DNA of 64,000 nucleotides from Pseudozyma flocculosa PF-1 (lineage: Eukaryota; Basidiomycota; Ustilaginomycetes; Ustilaginales; Ustilaginaceae): positions 29,355-93,354 of the forward strand of contig NW_006920873.1 in NCBI RefSeq assembly GCF_000417875.1. The letters are read 5' to 3'. Within the stretch, counting starts at the first letter, position 1. The number at the start of each line of letters is the position of its first letter. Positions 42,295 to 53,412 of the stretch are shown one piece after another. Under the pieces are notes generated by a model that had not been told where the DNA came from, ran no database searches, and saw only the letters and a list, made by a program, of their open reading frames with translations. The translations under genes and the position numbers were made by a program.

Positions 42295-45200
42295 TGTCAA
42301 AGTTCCCCACCCTGCTCGAGTCCGGCACCACTCGTGCGCACTTCCACGTGGCAAAGCGGCTCGAGGATGCCGCCGACGACCGCCAGAGGGACCTCGTCGT
42401 CCTCGAGACGGTGGCTGCCATCCAACGCAGGCTCGCTAGCCAGCCACCTTCCGATCCAGCCAGTGCCGCCTCGTCCCTCTTGCCCCTCCTGCACTGTCTC
42501 GAACACTATCCGCACTCGCCCCTGACGGTAGAGGACCTCGACATCTCGTTTGCCCTCCTGCCCGCGCTCCAGCTCATCTCACTGGCCACCCGCTGGCAGG
42601 ACACGCTCGTCGGACATGCCCTCCTCGCCTACCTAGTCCCATCAGCTGGCATCCCGATCTTTCGCCACGACACCCTCCAGATTCAAACAGGTCATGTGTC
42701 GGACCTCGTCGACACACAGAGCTCCACATCGGCCGCATCGGAAGCGGACTCGGCCATACGGCTGTCGGATCCAGACCACCGAGGTCGAGCCGAGGGTCCT
42801 TCGCTCCTCCTGCTCAACACGTTCCGCAAGCACCTAATCGATGGAGGCCAAGCAATGTCTCGCAAGTCTCCTTCGTCACAGTCATTAACAACGGCGCTGC
42901 GGACCCATGCGACGCTGACGGCCGTCGCGGCCGGCAGACCTTGCGGCACATCCGTACTTGCTTCCCTGGCAACGCCTCTGCTGAGACTGACGGGACATCG
43001 GGACGCCGCCATCCGCAGGGGAGCGCTGCTCGCGATGTGGAGATGTGCCACCTACGAAGAAGAGGAACTCATCCTCGAGGAGCGTGGGCCAAGCCAGGGC
43101 CCGCGGCAAGGCGGCGAGATGCTTCAAGCCACCTTGCAGATCGTTCGAGAGATGCTCGCATCCCCGCAGGCTTTCATCTCGGACGACTCAGCGGCAGACA
43201 GCACTCTGGACCCGGGGCTGGAACGAGTCGAGACGGATCCGGCAGTCTTGAGGGCCGCTCTGCGGGTCGTTGAGCTGGCCAGAGACGTGCGGGTGCTCTC
43301 GCCGACAGACGCCGTCGACCTGGCCGTCAACGCGTTGCAGAGCCTCGAGTGGGCACCCGTCCACCTCGTCGCCAGCTTGTCACACGGCGCCACCAACCTC
43401 ATGGCCTCCAACAATCGCCTCGACGGCCTGCGGATGCGAGCAGCGGCTAAGGCGAGATCCAAGGTGGCCGCCGACTTCGACTACCATGGTCTGCGCACGC
43501 CTTGGGCCGTCATCGCGTCACTGGACAGCATCTCGGCGTCGCTGCAGGCACTCCATGGCCCACCCGTCGATCCATCTGCAGCAGCCGCCATGGAGCTGGA
43601 ACGCACACTCCTGCGCATCTACTTGCGCGCTTCCGAGGGTCGGGACGCAGCGCTGGCGGTCTGTGTGTCGGCTGCCTGTTGCCTCGGCCACGTCTACCGA
43701 CTCAAGCGAAAGGGCGGTCCAGCCGCTTCTTCTTCCAGCCCAGTCGATGTCGATGGAGAGACGGCAGCGCTCTGGCTTGCGCTTTCAGAGCATGTCAAGC
43801 ATCAGCTCGGCTCGACCAACGCCAATCGCAAGGTGGCAGCGATCCGGCTACTCTCGGCCCTCGAAGCTACGGGATGGGCAAGCGCCGTCGACGACACTGG
43901 GAGCCCCTTTTCCCTCGGCGAGCGCGAAATGGCCGCGCTCATGAGCCTGCTTGCCGACCGCGACGAGACGGTGCGTAGGGCGGCCCTTCGGCTCCTCGAC
44001 GCAGTCGATGCCAAGATCGTCGACATGCACCTGGACCAGCTCGTCGAGGCCATCTCCGTGGCACGAGCCCGGTCAACGGACACCAGCGAGCACGATGCCG
44101 CCGCGCTGCTTGAGCGTGCCTTGGAAGCGAGCTACATCAAGGCGCTCAACGGGGTCATCATGTCTGGAGACGACGGCGGGCAGGAGCAGCAGGGCAGCTC
44201 GTACGCCCAAGGCATCGTCAACATCTTGGCGACTGCGAAAGACGCACAGGGCAGCTCGCTGCTGGTCTCGGGAGCCGTTGGTCGGGTGCTCAACGACTAT
44301 CGCGGTCTGCCATCGGCGGCGAGGCTCTCGATGCTGCTCCGGCTGATTGAAAAAGCATCGCAGACTGACGCGCCTCCGATCCTCGCTCCTCTGGCGGCCT
44401 CGCTCTGCTGCGATCTGGAGGCCGCCGACCTCGCGGCGGGTGAGCCGGGCGGCTCATCTGCCTCGGCCCTCGGCTCGTTGCTCGCGACAATGCTGGACAT
44501 CCTCATTGCTGCAGAGGACGACAGGACCCGCGAGGCCCTGCTGGCCGCCATCGCCAGAGTTGCCGCTCTGAGCTCTGGGCGGGGCTCGGAGCGGGACGAG
44601 AGCCTGTCTCTGCGCCTGCGCAAGGTGGCCGAGGCGACCTCTGCAACACGCAGCGCAGCGTTCAGGATCCAGGCGCAGGCTGTTGCGCAGCTTCTGCAAC
44701 CCTCTGCCCGGGTCCAGTCCGCCCGAGCGCTGATCGCCCCCGCTCAGACCCCAGCGAGCATCCTCGACTCGCTCCTCGCACTCGGTGCAGGAAGCGGGAG
44801 CAGCGACAGCGCCAACGACGACGCAGGACCCGGCGATGCACCCTCGGACCGAGCCGAATTCGGATCGCGGGCAGCGCGTGGAAAAGCCGCCGATGCCGCA
44901 TCCACGGCCCGATCGCACCTGGGTCGATCGTTGATCCGATCCCCGCTCGATTTTAGTGCGACGGCGTCGTCGCACGCCTCGGCTTCTCCTTCGCGTCAGC
45001 CACTCCGCTTTCAGCCAGAGTGCGCCGCAAGCGCCGCCGCACCCCGCAAGCAGCAGCAGCAGCAGCAGCAAGCGCCGCCACGTGCTTTGTCAGCCTCCTC
45101 GTCCTCGTCGACGAGACCGCAAGATAGGAGCAGCAGCAACAGCAGCAGCAGCAGCAAGGTCAGGTCCGCACTTGTCACTTCCACATCGGCGATCCCGTCG

Positions 45201-46576
45201 CGCGCCAAGCGGGAACGCGACTCGCGCATTTCATCGGTCATGTCCTCGTCAATTGCCCGCCTCGTCATGGGCGATGAGGGCGACGATAGCGGGGACTCGG
45301 CCGACCGTCGCCGCGAGATGGAGGACACGGTCGTCTTTTCCGCCTCTGCCGAAGGCATCGAGGGCAGCGGTTCCGACGCCGACCTGCCGACGATAGCGGC
45401 ATGCAACGACGCCGGCGGCAACGACCCTTTCGCCATCCACTTGGCCGAGGGCGAGCAGCCGAGCTTCCTCGACATCCTCCACCAGTGCCACAACTGCGAT
45501 CCGTGGGCCGACGACTCGCTGCACCCGTTTGTGCTCGACGGCGTGCAGATCGGCTTCCTCAGGCCCGAGGTGCTGCGCGCGTGCGAGCAAGACATCGCGT
45601 GGCGCCGCAAGGAGGGCAAGCCGGCCGTCCTCCTCGTCGGCCTCTTTGGCGGCGATGGCGGTCGCGGCGGCAAGCAGCCGAAGAAGGCGATCACGTTTGA
45701 CGCCGCCGTGTCTTCGGCCGATGCGCGGACCGCGGGTATGGCGTCAGTTACGGAACGGTGGCGCGATCTTGGCCTGTTCCCGGACCCGCTCGAGGGGTGG
45801 CGCAACGAGTTGTACGCCGTCTATGGCGCACCGTCGTCGTCGTCGTCGCGGCGTCGCAACGAGATCGCCTTCAAGCTGGAGCGGGCGGCGTGTGCCCTGT
45901 TTGGCGTGGCGACGTTCGGCGTGCACCTGACGGCATACACGCCGTCGTACCAGATCTGGGTACCGCGACGGTCGGCGACGAAATCGACGTGGCCGGGATA
46001 CCTGGACAACTCGGTTGCGGGCGGTATCGTGGCGGGCGACGAGGCGTGGTCGAGCATGGTGCGCGAGTGCGAGGAGGAGGCCAGTCTCGACGCGGCCTAC
46101 GTCGAGGAGAGGTGCAAGACGGTCGGAGTGCTGAGCTACTTTTACAAGACTCGGGCACACGGTTGGATCCAACCGGAGGTGGAGTACGTGTATGATCTGT
46201 GTGTTGAGGAGGAGACGGTGCTGAGACCGTGCGATGGTGAGGCCGAGTCGTTTGTCAAGATGCCCGTCGATGAAGTCGTCCAACGCATCAAGGCGGGAGA
46301 GTTTAAACCAAACTGCTGCCTCGGTACGTACCTCCTTGCCCTGGTCCTCGAGGAATCCCCCTCCCTCCCCTTCCTCGTTCCCCCCTCTAACACCATCCAC
46401 TTCCTCACCACTACTACCACCACCACCAACCTCGTACGAAACGATACACCGACCCGGCACCACCAGTGCTCCTCGACTTTTTCATCAGACACAACCTCAT
46501 CACGCCCGAGCGCGAACCGGCCTACCGCGCCATTGTGGCCCAACTGCATACCGACCTCCGTCTCCCCGGTCCCTGA
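42294..46576 (+). CDS. Adaptin-like HEAT-repeat protein fused in frame to a DUF4743/Nudix hydrolase
   Basis: Exons 42294-46323 and 46467-46576 (143-base intron, GTACGT...CACCAG), 1379 residues. Residues 1 to ~880 are an alpha-solenoid resembling the large-adaptin trunk, nearest by eye to AP-4 epsilon: LLLLNTFRKHL, LTGHRDAAIRRGALLAMWR, TPWAVIASLDSISASL, LLADRDETVRRAALRLLDAV. After a Ser/Gln-rich linker (poly-Gln at 45050-45070), residues 1057-1379 are a complete thiamine-pyrophosphokinase-related Nudix protein: SFLDILHQCHNCDPW, YTPSYQIWVPRRS, the Nudix helix GGIVAGDEAWSSMVRECEEE, and across the splice CCLVLLDFFIRHNLITPE. Proteins of that type hydrolyse damaged thiamine diphosphates. No in-frame stop separates the halves. 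Either this is a real fusion, or two genes whose first ends through an unseen splice; both readings remain possible. Confidence 0.7.
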
Positions 46577-46770
46577 CGAGTCAAGCCCGGCCGAGCCCGC
46601 ACAACCCGGCCAGGCAGACGAACAAACGGAACGAGGGTTCGAGGCGTCTATGCATTTCCGTTCCTTCCGACGACGACGACGTCGTGTGCACGTGTGCATG
46701 GCTAAGCAGAGGAGGCTATTGAGGGTCCGCAGATGGAGAGACGACGTGCAAAGCAAGATGACGCGCCCTT

Positions 46771-46798
46771 GTGTGCGTGTGTGTGTGTGTGTGTGTGG
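46771..46798 (+). repeat. (GT)n microsatellite
   Basis: Near-perfect GT dinucleotide run between the convergent Nudix-fusion and IBtk-like genes. Confidence 0.85.
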
Positions 46799-46859
46799 GA
46801 CGGTGAGATGGTCGATAGGAGGGACACCCTGGTGGCGAGGCCGCGCGGTCCTCGCCGCG

Positions 46860-49800
46860 CTACGACTGCGAAGGGCGAGACGGCACAAACGCCGGCGCGC
46901 GGATCGACAGACCCGTACCCGACGACGGTGCGGCGTTCAAAGCCGTTCCAGGCGGTGTTGCTGACGACGACGCTGGTGCGGTGGCGGCAGCAGAGGCGGG
47001 GGTGTTGGCGCTGGTGTTGGCCTTGCCGCTACCGCTACCGCTGCCGTTGGGAACACCGCCGCCCCCGCTGGCCGTACCGTTGCCTCGGCCTGGGCCACCG
47101 GCACGACCGCCGCCGGTCTTGAGGCTACCCGACCCGCCTTCGGTCGTCGATGGCGTGGCCTGCTTCTTCTTCCCACCGCCACCGCCGCCACCACCTGGTG
47201 GTGCCTTTGGCTTGCCTCCTCCGCCCGCAGACGGCGGACCGTCCGAGGACGGGGTGGCCGTTTCGCCCCCGACGGCGCTGCTTTGCTTGGCCTGCTGCGC
47301 TTTCCGCTTGCCCGACGCGCCGTTCTGCGCTTTCCGGTCTCCATCGCCGCCAGCGGTACCGCTATTGCCGCCACTGCCCTTCGGCCCTCCCTTGACATTA
47401 CCGCCACCACCACCGCCACCGCCGCCCTTGCCCTTTTTTCCACCCGCTCGCCCTGCGCCACCGCCGCCACCTTCTCTTCGTATCCGCCTCGACTCCTCCT
47501 CGAACCACTTTTCAAACTCCTCCTGCTGCTTGAGCTCGACCCTTCGCCGCTCCTCTTCCTCCTTTTCCTCGGCAATGATGTCGATGAAGCTGCGCTTCGA
47601 CAGCGCCGCCATCTGCTCGGTCTGCTGACGCTCGGCCAGCCGCTGCTGCTCCTGGATCTGCGCAAAGGTAAGTGATCCCGCGGATCCGGATCCTCGGCCC
47701 GAACCGGAGGGCGAGAGGACGGAGGTGACGCTGGAGGTAGCGCCTTCCGGACCCGTGGTTGACCCGGCGTCGAGGGACTTTTGCAGATTCGACGCCCGCT
47801 GTGGCCGAGATGCGGTACTGCTGGACCGCCGCGCCTGCTGCAGGTCGGTCGCCGAGACGTCGGCCCTCACCGAGGGCGACGATGGTGGCGGGCTGCTGAG
47901 GAAGGAGGACGAAGATGGCGCAATCGCTGGTGAGGACCACGCTGCCTCCGTGTTGGATGTGCGCCGTGGTGCTGAGCTGCTCTGCATCCTCGTCGGCGTA
48001 AACGTCGGGCCGAGCGGGGTGGATGGCGGGCCCGCCGAGCTCCTTGCCGAGCCGCCTTCCGAGGACGGCACCACGCCTCGACCTAGGCCGGGAGATTGCA
48101 GCGGCGCAGCACTCGGTCGCCTCTGCGGCGTCGACATCGCGTCGGACAGCTGAGACGCCCTGGCGCCCCAGCTCGAGGGGGTCGCGCCATCTGGGGAGAA
48201 GGCCGCCGTTGCTGGTGAAGTCTGCGAGGCCGACGGCAGCTTCCACGGCGAGGCTGCGGGCGTTGTCGGCCGATTCAAGGCAGAGGAGCTGGCGCTCGCC
48301 ACCTGCGATCCCGCAGCAGCGGCAGAGGCGGTCTGCTGCTGTTGCTGTTGTTGTTGCTGCTGCTGGAGCCTCTTGCGGTCCTTTTGCGACATCTTGGCCG
48401 AAGCCAGCGACAGCGGTGTGATGTCGAAGCCGCCCGCCGTGACCGTCGGTCGAGCGGACGGGTTTGGCGTGGAAGTGCCCGACGTCGACGGCGATGCGGC
48501 CGTCGATCGTCGGAGGGTCTGCTGCTGCTGCTGCTGCTCTTGCGACATCATGATGCTCCGCAGATCCGAGGCGCCCTCCGGGGGCCGGGTGGCTCGCAGC
48601 GACGGGCTCGACTCGGTGCTCTGCGCCCTCTTTTCGGCCTCGACCGTCCTGGCTCGCCACGGCTGTGCGGCTGCGCTTGGTGCCGCGGGAGCGGGTGCAA
48701 CCTCGTCGAGGCTGAGCTGCGCGACGTTCGGCAGGGTGGCCCACGGCGAGCCTGCAGACCCGCTGCGCGCGGACCGCGGCTCGCCCTCTTCGTCGTCCAT
48801 CGAGAACATCATCGCTGGATCCGAGCCGCCCGGTGCGTTCTTGCCAGACGCCTCGCCAACCGGGCGCAGGTCCGGGCTGCTGGTCGGCGGCGACGAGCCA
48901 CGGCCGTTCGCGGGCGACCTCCGGCGATCGGCTGGTGCGAGACGAGGCGACAGCAGCTGAACCTGGGTCGGGCCCTTTTTCGGCTGGACCTTGTTGGTGA
49001 TCAGGTGGAGGCTTGGCGGCGGGATGTCGAGATCGTCGTAGTACTCGCGGTGCTTTTCGACGAGGGCCAGGACGCTGTCCTGGGCCAGGGTGCGCCGCAT
49101 CTTCTCGTCCTGCCGGCGCCGGAGGAAGGCGGTCAGCTCGCGCAGCATCTTGTGCTCGAGCTCGACGAGCATGCCGCTCTCGAGCAGCGACTCGAGGTTC
49201 TTGGTGCAGTAGTCCATCGTAATCTCCTTGAGCTGGGCCGCTTCGTAGAAGCCGGCCTCGGTCATGACGGCGCCAACGTTCTGGCTAAGGACACGGTTGC
49301 GGAGCAGCGATCCGCAGACGAGCTTGAGCTTGTCGAGGAGCAGCTCGTTGGACGCCGCCATGACCTCGACGACAAAGTCCATAAACTGCTCCATGGTGCG
49401 GTCGGTATCGGTGCCGCGGAAGAGCGCCTCGCCGATGTCGGTATAGAGGTGCATCAGCACGATGCGTGCCACTTCCCAGCGCAGGTGCCGCATGTCGATC
49501 CGGATGATGTTGCGGCTGTTCCAGCGCGTCGCGGTCCACTGCGGTTGGAAGAGGGCGCTGAAGAACGGCGACCGGCGCAGGATGGCCGAGTGGGCCGGCA
49601 CCACGCGGTCCTCGAGCTCGATCTCGACATCGCGGAAGGGCGAGGCCTCGACGTCTGCCACATCGACATGCGCGGCAAAGAAGCCGAGCATATCGTCGCG
49701 CAGCGTGCCGGTCAGGGCGTGGAGGATGGGCGAGCGGATGGCCGACTCGAGCACCGAGAGGCCGAGCAGCTCGGCAAGCTGCAGCAGCTGCTTTTGCACC

Positions 49801-52382
49801 TGCATCCGGTCGATCTTGGCCGCCTTGAGCGCCTTGTCGACCAGGATGCCGATGCTCGGGGTCCAGACGGGCGGCAAGCTGTCGCTGTAGACGCAGTGGA
49901 GGAAGAAGAGCGCGGTGCCGAAGCTGCAGGCCGGCAGCACGATGGACGCGACGGCGTCGCTGAGCTTCTTGACCTGCACGCCGTCCGGCAGCCGCACCTT
50001 GGCGGCCGGGTTGGCCAGCGCCTGGCGGAGCGCAGGGATTCGCGCCGCCAGCACGACGCGGTGGACCGGCAGGTACCAGTTGCCGGCGATGAGGAAGGCG
50101 TCGCAGCCGAACGGCGGCTTCAGGTTGTGCGGGCCATAGTACCCACGTCCCGGCTGCGAGGACGGCTGGGCCGCGTCGCCATCTGCGGCGGCTGCACGGC
50201 TGCCACTGCTCCCCGCGGCGGTCCACCTCTTGGCCGCCTCCGCGAGTAGAAGCGCGGCGTGCACGTGTCGGTCGTGAGCCGTTCGCTTGGTGGCCCGGCC
50301 GTGACCCCTGCCATGGTCGGAGTCGGCATCGCTGTCGCTGTCGTCGTCCGACGACCCAGCATCGCTGCGCGCCTCGTGGATCTCGACCATCTCGGCGCTG
50401 ATCCCTTGCTCCTTTTCGCCGTCTTCGGTGATGGAGCGCACCTTGAGGTGCGGCAGCAGATCACGCAGCGCCTCTTCAATCGTCCGACCCTTCATCCTGA
50501 CTTCTGGCAGCGGCGGATCAACCTTGATGGCGGCAAGCCCGCCGGTCTCGTTGATGGCCACCTTGACCACCCGCTGCAGGTAGGGCACCGCCTGGAACTT
50601 GAAGCTCTTGCCGGCGGCCTTGGTCGTGCCATCGCCCTTGCGAGAGCGAACGTAGACGTGGCCGCTCTCGGTGCAGAGGATGATGGACCCGTCGGATCCG
50701 ATGGCCACGTCGCGGACCGCGGTGAACTTCTTGCGGACCGACCAGACCAGCTGCGGTCGGGGCGCAGACTGGGCCGCCGCCATCTTGCCCTGATGGCCCG
50801 AAGCAGCCCCTCCGCCCCCACCTCCGCGGCCGCCGCCGGCCCCGCCGTACTCGGAAGGGTGCTCGAGGTTGAACGTAAACAGGTCGCCCATGTCGCTGAG
50901 CGCGGCGAACGTGTTGCCGCTGCTGGTCAGCTTGGTGATCCACGACTTGGGCTGCACCTGGCGCGGGCGGAAGACGGAGATGTCGCTCGAGAAGCGCGAG
51001 AGGGGGAAGTTGATCCGGTAGTGGGTGTCGTTGTGGAAGAGGACGACGTCCCAGCTGTCGAGCAGACACGCGGTGCCGAACTCGGTCGCCGCCACCTGCT
51101 TGATCCCTGTGCCGGCGGCGAGGCCCGTCACCCTCCGGGGCAGCACCTGCACGGGGGTTCCGCCCCGGTCGTAGCCGAGCTGGCCCGTGTTGGTGCCCCA
51201 TGTATAGAGGCCGTCGGTGGTGAAGACGACCGAGTGGAGCTTGCTGGCCGCCGCGCCGAGCACCGTCTCCTTTTTGAGCACGCCGGCGACCTTGCGCGGC
51301 GAGATCTGCACGTCGAGCTCGCCGGCGGCGGCAGCAGTAGGGGCGGTGGAGCCCGCCGCTCCGAAGGCGGCGCCGCGGAAGGCTCCGGATCCGGAGCTGG
51401 AGGCGACATAGCCCTGGCCCTGTTCGACGGTGTAGCCGAGCTGCTGGAAGCGGTTGAGGCCAAAGGTGTAGGCGGCGCCGGACATGGTGACGATGATGGT
51501 GTGGTCCTGTGCGACGGCGACGCTGCGTGCCGTCTCGCGGAAGTCGTGCAGCGGCTCGAGGCGGGGCTGCGTCTGGGGCGCCTTGCCGAGGCGGCCGTTT
51601 CCGCCGATTCCGCAGATCCACACGTTGGACGCCCTCTCGTCGGTGAGGATGACGGTGTGCATCCTGCCCATGACGACGTCGCGCACTCCGATGCGGTCGA
51701 ACCTCTTGCCCGCCGCAAGCGCCTGCTGGGACCTTTCCCACTCGTCTGCCTCCCTGCGCAGGTTGACGCGGTCGGGCAGCTGGCGGTCGTCGCCATCGCC
51801 GAGGCCGAGGGTGAAGTTGCGGTTGGATCCCCACGAGTAGAGCTGGCAGAGGGTGCGGCCCTTTATGTTGGTGGAAGAGTCCCAGCTGAGGGCCTCGTGG
51901 AGCGGGTTGGTGCCTGCGACGGTGGAGTTGTAGAGGTCAAAGGGGGTGAGGCCCTCGAGGTCCTTTATGCGGGTGTCGGTGTCGGTGCGGCGGAGGAGGA
52001 TGAGTGCGGTGATGAGGTTTGCCGAGTAGAGTGCGCGGTGGAGTGCGGTCCAGCCGTTTTCTGCGTCCTGGAGGTTGACGTTGAGGCTGGGGTGTGCGAG
52101 GAGGGCGTGGAGGTAGTCTACGCTTGCGGGCTCCTGGCTGGATGCGATGAGATGGAGGGCGGAGCGGCCTAGGAGGTCTCTGCGGTTGACCTCGTGGGGC
52201 GGGCATGGGCCGTTGAAGCCGTTGTGGGCCGAGCCGTGGGGCGACTTTGATAGCTGTGCGCCGATGCTGCCGGAACCGCTGAGGGTGTGGGCGGCGGCCC
52301 TATCCGGGCCACCCTTGAGGATGGCGCGGAACCTGGCAAGATCGCGGACATGCCAGCAGTCGATGAGAGTAGGGGCGACCAT
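46860..52382 (-). CDS. Ankyrin-RCC1-BTB-BTB protein, IBtk-like
   Basis: 1840 residues, single exon, ATG at 52382. Domain order: ankyrin repeats at about 70-165 (RDLLGRSALHLIAS, NGWTALHRALYSA, LEGLTPFDLY); RCC1 propeller at about 180-500 (LYSWGSNRNFTLGLGD, VWICGIGGNGRLGKA, LYTWGTNTGQLGYD); BTB domain at about 755-870 (CDAFLIAGNWYLPVHRVVL); second BTB at about 910-1040 (DVEIELEDRVVPAHSAIL, RSPFFSALF). This is the architecture of inhibitor of Bruton tyrosine kinase (IBtk), a CUL3 ubiquitin-ligase adaptor in animals. The role in fungi is presumably a CUL3 substrate adaptor, which is inference. The C-terminal ~700 residues are disordered: a helix rich in Glu/Arg (DIIAEEKEEEERRRVELK) then Gly/Lys/Ser tracts, ending FVPSRPSQS. 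Stop lies 283 bases from that of the Nudix-fusion gene. Confidence 0.88.
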   Translation of the reverse strand: MVAPTLIDCWHVRDLARFRAILKGGPDRAAAHTLSGSGSIGAQLSKSPHGSAHNGFNGPCPPHEVNRRDLLGRSALHLIASSQEPASVDYLHALLAHPSLNVNLQDAENGWTALHRALYSANLITALILLRRTDTDTRIKDLEGLTPFDLYNSTVAGTNPLHEALSWDSSTNIKGRTLCQLYSWGSNRNFTLGLGDGDDRQLPDRVNLRREADEWERSQQALAAGKRFDRIGVRDVVMGRMHTVILTDERASNVWICGIGGNGRLGKAPQTQPRLEPLHDFRETARSVAVAQDHTIIVTMSGAAYTFGLNRFQQLGYTVEQGQGYVASSSGSGAFRGAAFGAAGSTAPTAAAAGELDVQISPRKVAGVLKKETVLGAAASKLHSVVFTTDGLYTWGTNTGQLGYDRGGTPVQVLPRRVTGLAAGTGIKQVAATEFGTACLLDSWDVVLFHNDTHYRINFPLSRFSSDISVFRPRQVQPKSWITKLTSSGNTFAALSDMGDLFTFNLEHPSEYGGAGGGRGGGGGGAASGHQGKMAAAQSAPRPQLVWSVRKKFTAVRDVAIGSDGSIILCTESGHVYVRSRKGDGTTKAAGKSFKFQAVPYLQRVVKVAINETGGLAAIKVDPPLPEVRMKGRTIEEALRDLLPHLKVRSITEDGEKEQGISAEMVEIHEARSDAGSSDDDSDSDADSDHGRGHGRATKRTAHDRHVHAALLLAEAAKRWTAAGSSGSRAAAADGDAAQPSSQPGRGYYGPHNLKPPFGCDAFLIAGNWYLPVHRVVLAARIPALRQALANPAAKVRLPDGVQVKKLSDAVASIVLPACSFGTALFFLHCVYSDSLPPVWTPSIGILVDKALKAAKIDRMQVQKQLLQLAELLGLSVLESAIRSPILHALTGTLRDDMLGFFAAHVDVADVEASPFRDVEIELEDRVVPAHSAILRRSPFFSALFQPQWTATRWNSRNIIRIDMRHLRWEVARIVLMHLYTDIGEALFRGTDTDRTMEQFMDFVVEVMAASNELLLDKLKLVCGSLLRNRVLSQNVGAVMTEAGFYEAAQLKEITMDYCTKNLESLLESGMLVELEHKMLRELTAFLRRRQDEKMRRTLAQDSVLALVEKHREYYDDLDIPPPSLHLITNKVQPKKGPTQVQLLSPRLAPADRRRSPANGRGSSPPTSSPDLRPVGEASGKNAPGGSDPAMMFSMDDEEGEPRSARSGSAGSPWATLPNVAQLSLDEVAPAPAAPSAAAQPWRARTVEAEKRAQSTESSPSLRATRPPEGASDLRSIMMSQEQQQQQQTLRRSTAASPSTSGTSTPNPSARPTVTAGGFDITPLSLASAKMSQKDRKRLQQQQQQQQQQQTASAAAAGSQVASASSSALNRPTTPAASPWKLPSASQTSPATAAFSPDGATPSSWGARASQLSDAMSTPQRRPSAAPLQSPGLGRGVVPSSEGGSARSSAGPPSTPLGPTFTPTRMQSSSAPRRTSNTEAAWSSPAIAPSSSSFLSSPPPSSPSVRADVSATDLQQARRSSSTASRPQRASNLQKSLDAGSTTGPEGATSSVTSVLSPSGSGRGSGSAGSLTFAQIQEQQRLAERQQTEQMAALSKRSFIDIIAEEKEEEERRRVELKQQEEFEKWFEEESRRIRREGGGGGAGRAGGKKGKGGGGGGGGGNVKGGPKGSGGNSGTAGGDGDRKAQNGASGKRKAQQAKQSSAVGGETATPSSDGPPSAGGGGKPKAPPGGGGGGGGKKKQATPSTTEGGSGSLKTGGGRAGGPGRGNGTASGGGGVPNGSGSGSGKANTSANTPASAAATAPASSSATPPGTALNAAPSSGTGLSIRAPAFVPSRPSQS

Positions 52383-52527
52383 GCAACGAGGGGCTCAAGG
52401 GCTGCAGTCCAGAAGTCAGCTTGGGTCCAGGCTCGGTCGTCTTTGAGTCGACTTGCTGGACGAGCTGATCTGGACGCAGCGGTTGAGCGAGCTGGAGCGG
52501 CGGAATGCGGGATAGACGAGAGCAGGA

Positions 52528-52560
<33 letters not shown>
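52528..52560 (+). repeat. (GGC)11 trinucleotide repeat upstream of the IBtk-like gene
   Basis: Eleven perfect GGC units, 146 bases upstream of the start at 52382; on the transcribed strand it reads (GCC)n and would lie in the 5' leader if transcription begins further out. Confidence 0.85.
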
Positions 52561-52562
<2 letters not shown>

Positions 52563-53042
52563 AGAGCAGAGGAGCGAGTAGGTGGGCGGGGTTGAGTGGC
52601 CGAGCTTGACGGGCCAGGTTGGAGAGAGGAAGAGGGAGGTATATGTGGAGTTGTACGGGCGGCGGGTGGCGGGTGGCGGTGCGAAGCTGTGGTCGGACGT
52701 TGAAGCAGTCTAGGTGGGGCGATGTGGCGGCGGTCTTGATGTGCAGATCGACGAGTTGAGGGCCGGAGTAGCAGTGAGTGGCGCGACGATGGCGACGGTG
52801 GCGACGGTGGTGGTGGCGGTGATGGCGGTGACGGCGGCCAGGCCGAAGAAGTCGACGAGGCGGGCAGGGTTCAGCGGCGAGCCCACGTCGGCAGCTGGTT
52901 TGGTCAGGGCCAGGGCCAGTAGGGCCAGGGCCGGGCCAGAAGGGTGGCGACAACCGCAACTCGGGACTTGCGTCGAGGTTGCAGCCCGAAGCCCTGGCCT
53001 GGCCTTGACCTTGGCCTGGCAGAAAATCCAAACAAAAAAAAA

Positions 53043-53177
53043 NNNNNNNNNNNNNNNNNNNNNNNNNNNNNNNNNNNNNNNNNNNNNNNNNNNNNNNNNN
53101 NNNNNNNNNNNNNNNNNNNNNNNNNNNNNNNNNNNNNNNNNNNNNNNNNNNNNNNNNNNNNNNNNNNNNNNNNNNNN
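53043..53177. other. Assembly gap (135 N)
   Basis: The left edge is an A9 run (53034-53042), suggesting that a homopolymer or repeat stopped the assembly. Confidence 0.99.
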
Positions 53178-53412
53178 CGGGCGGGACCAAGCCCGACGCA
53201 CGGCCCAGGGACGCTGCGTCCAGGCAGCCAAACCAGCCAGGCCAGCCAGAGAGCACGGTCCAGCTTGGCCTGCACCTCGTTGCCCCTCCGGCCAGGCCCT
53301 GCATGCTTGCTCACCCTCTTCCACCACCACCACCACCACCACCCACGTCCACGACCACGACCGAGGATGCCAAGCCGGCGCTCGACGCCCTCACATCCGC
53401 ACACCATCCAAC

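Larger units (their letters stand above)
52383..53412. other. Divergent intergenic region with assembly gap
   Basis: Between the IBtk-like start and the start of the unknown + strand gene. It contains a (GGC)11 tract, (GGCGGGTGGC)-type repeats near 52660-52680, GGCCAGGGCC words and a gap of 135 N preceded by nine A. No gene is supported. Confidence 0.6.

Noticed and set aside
44440..44514. Possible 75-base intron (GTGAGC...CTGCAG) in the adaptin-like part
   Set aside because: It is in frame and stop-free, and removing it would delete a helix (LLATMLDILIAAEDD) that fits the HEAT pattern; kept as coding.
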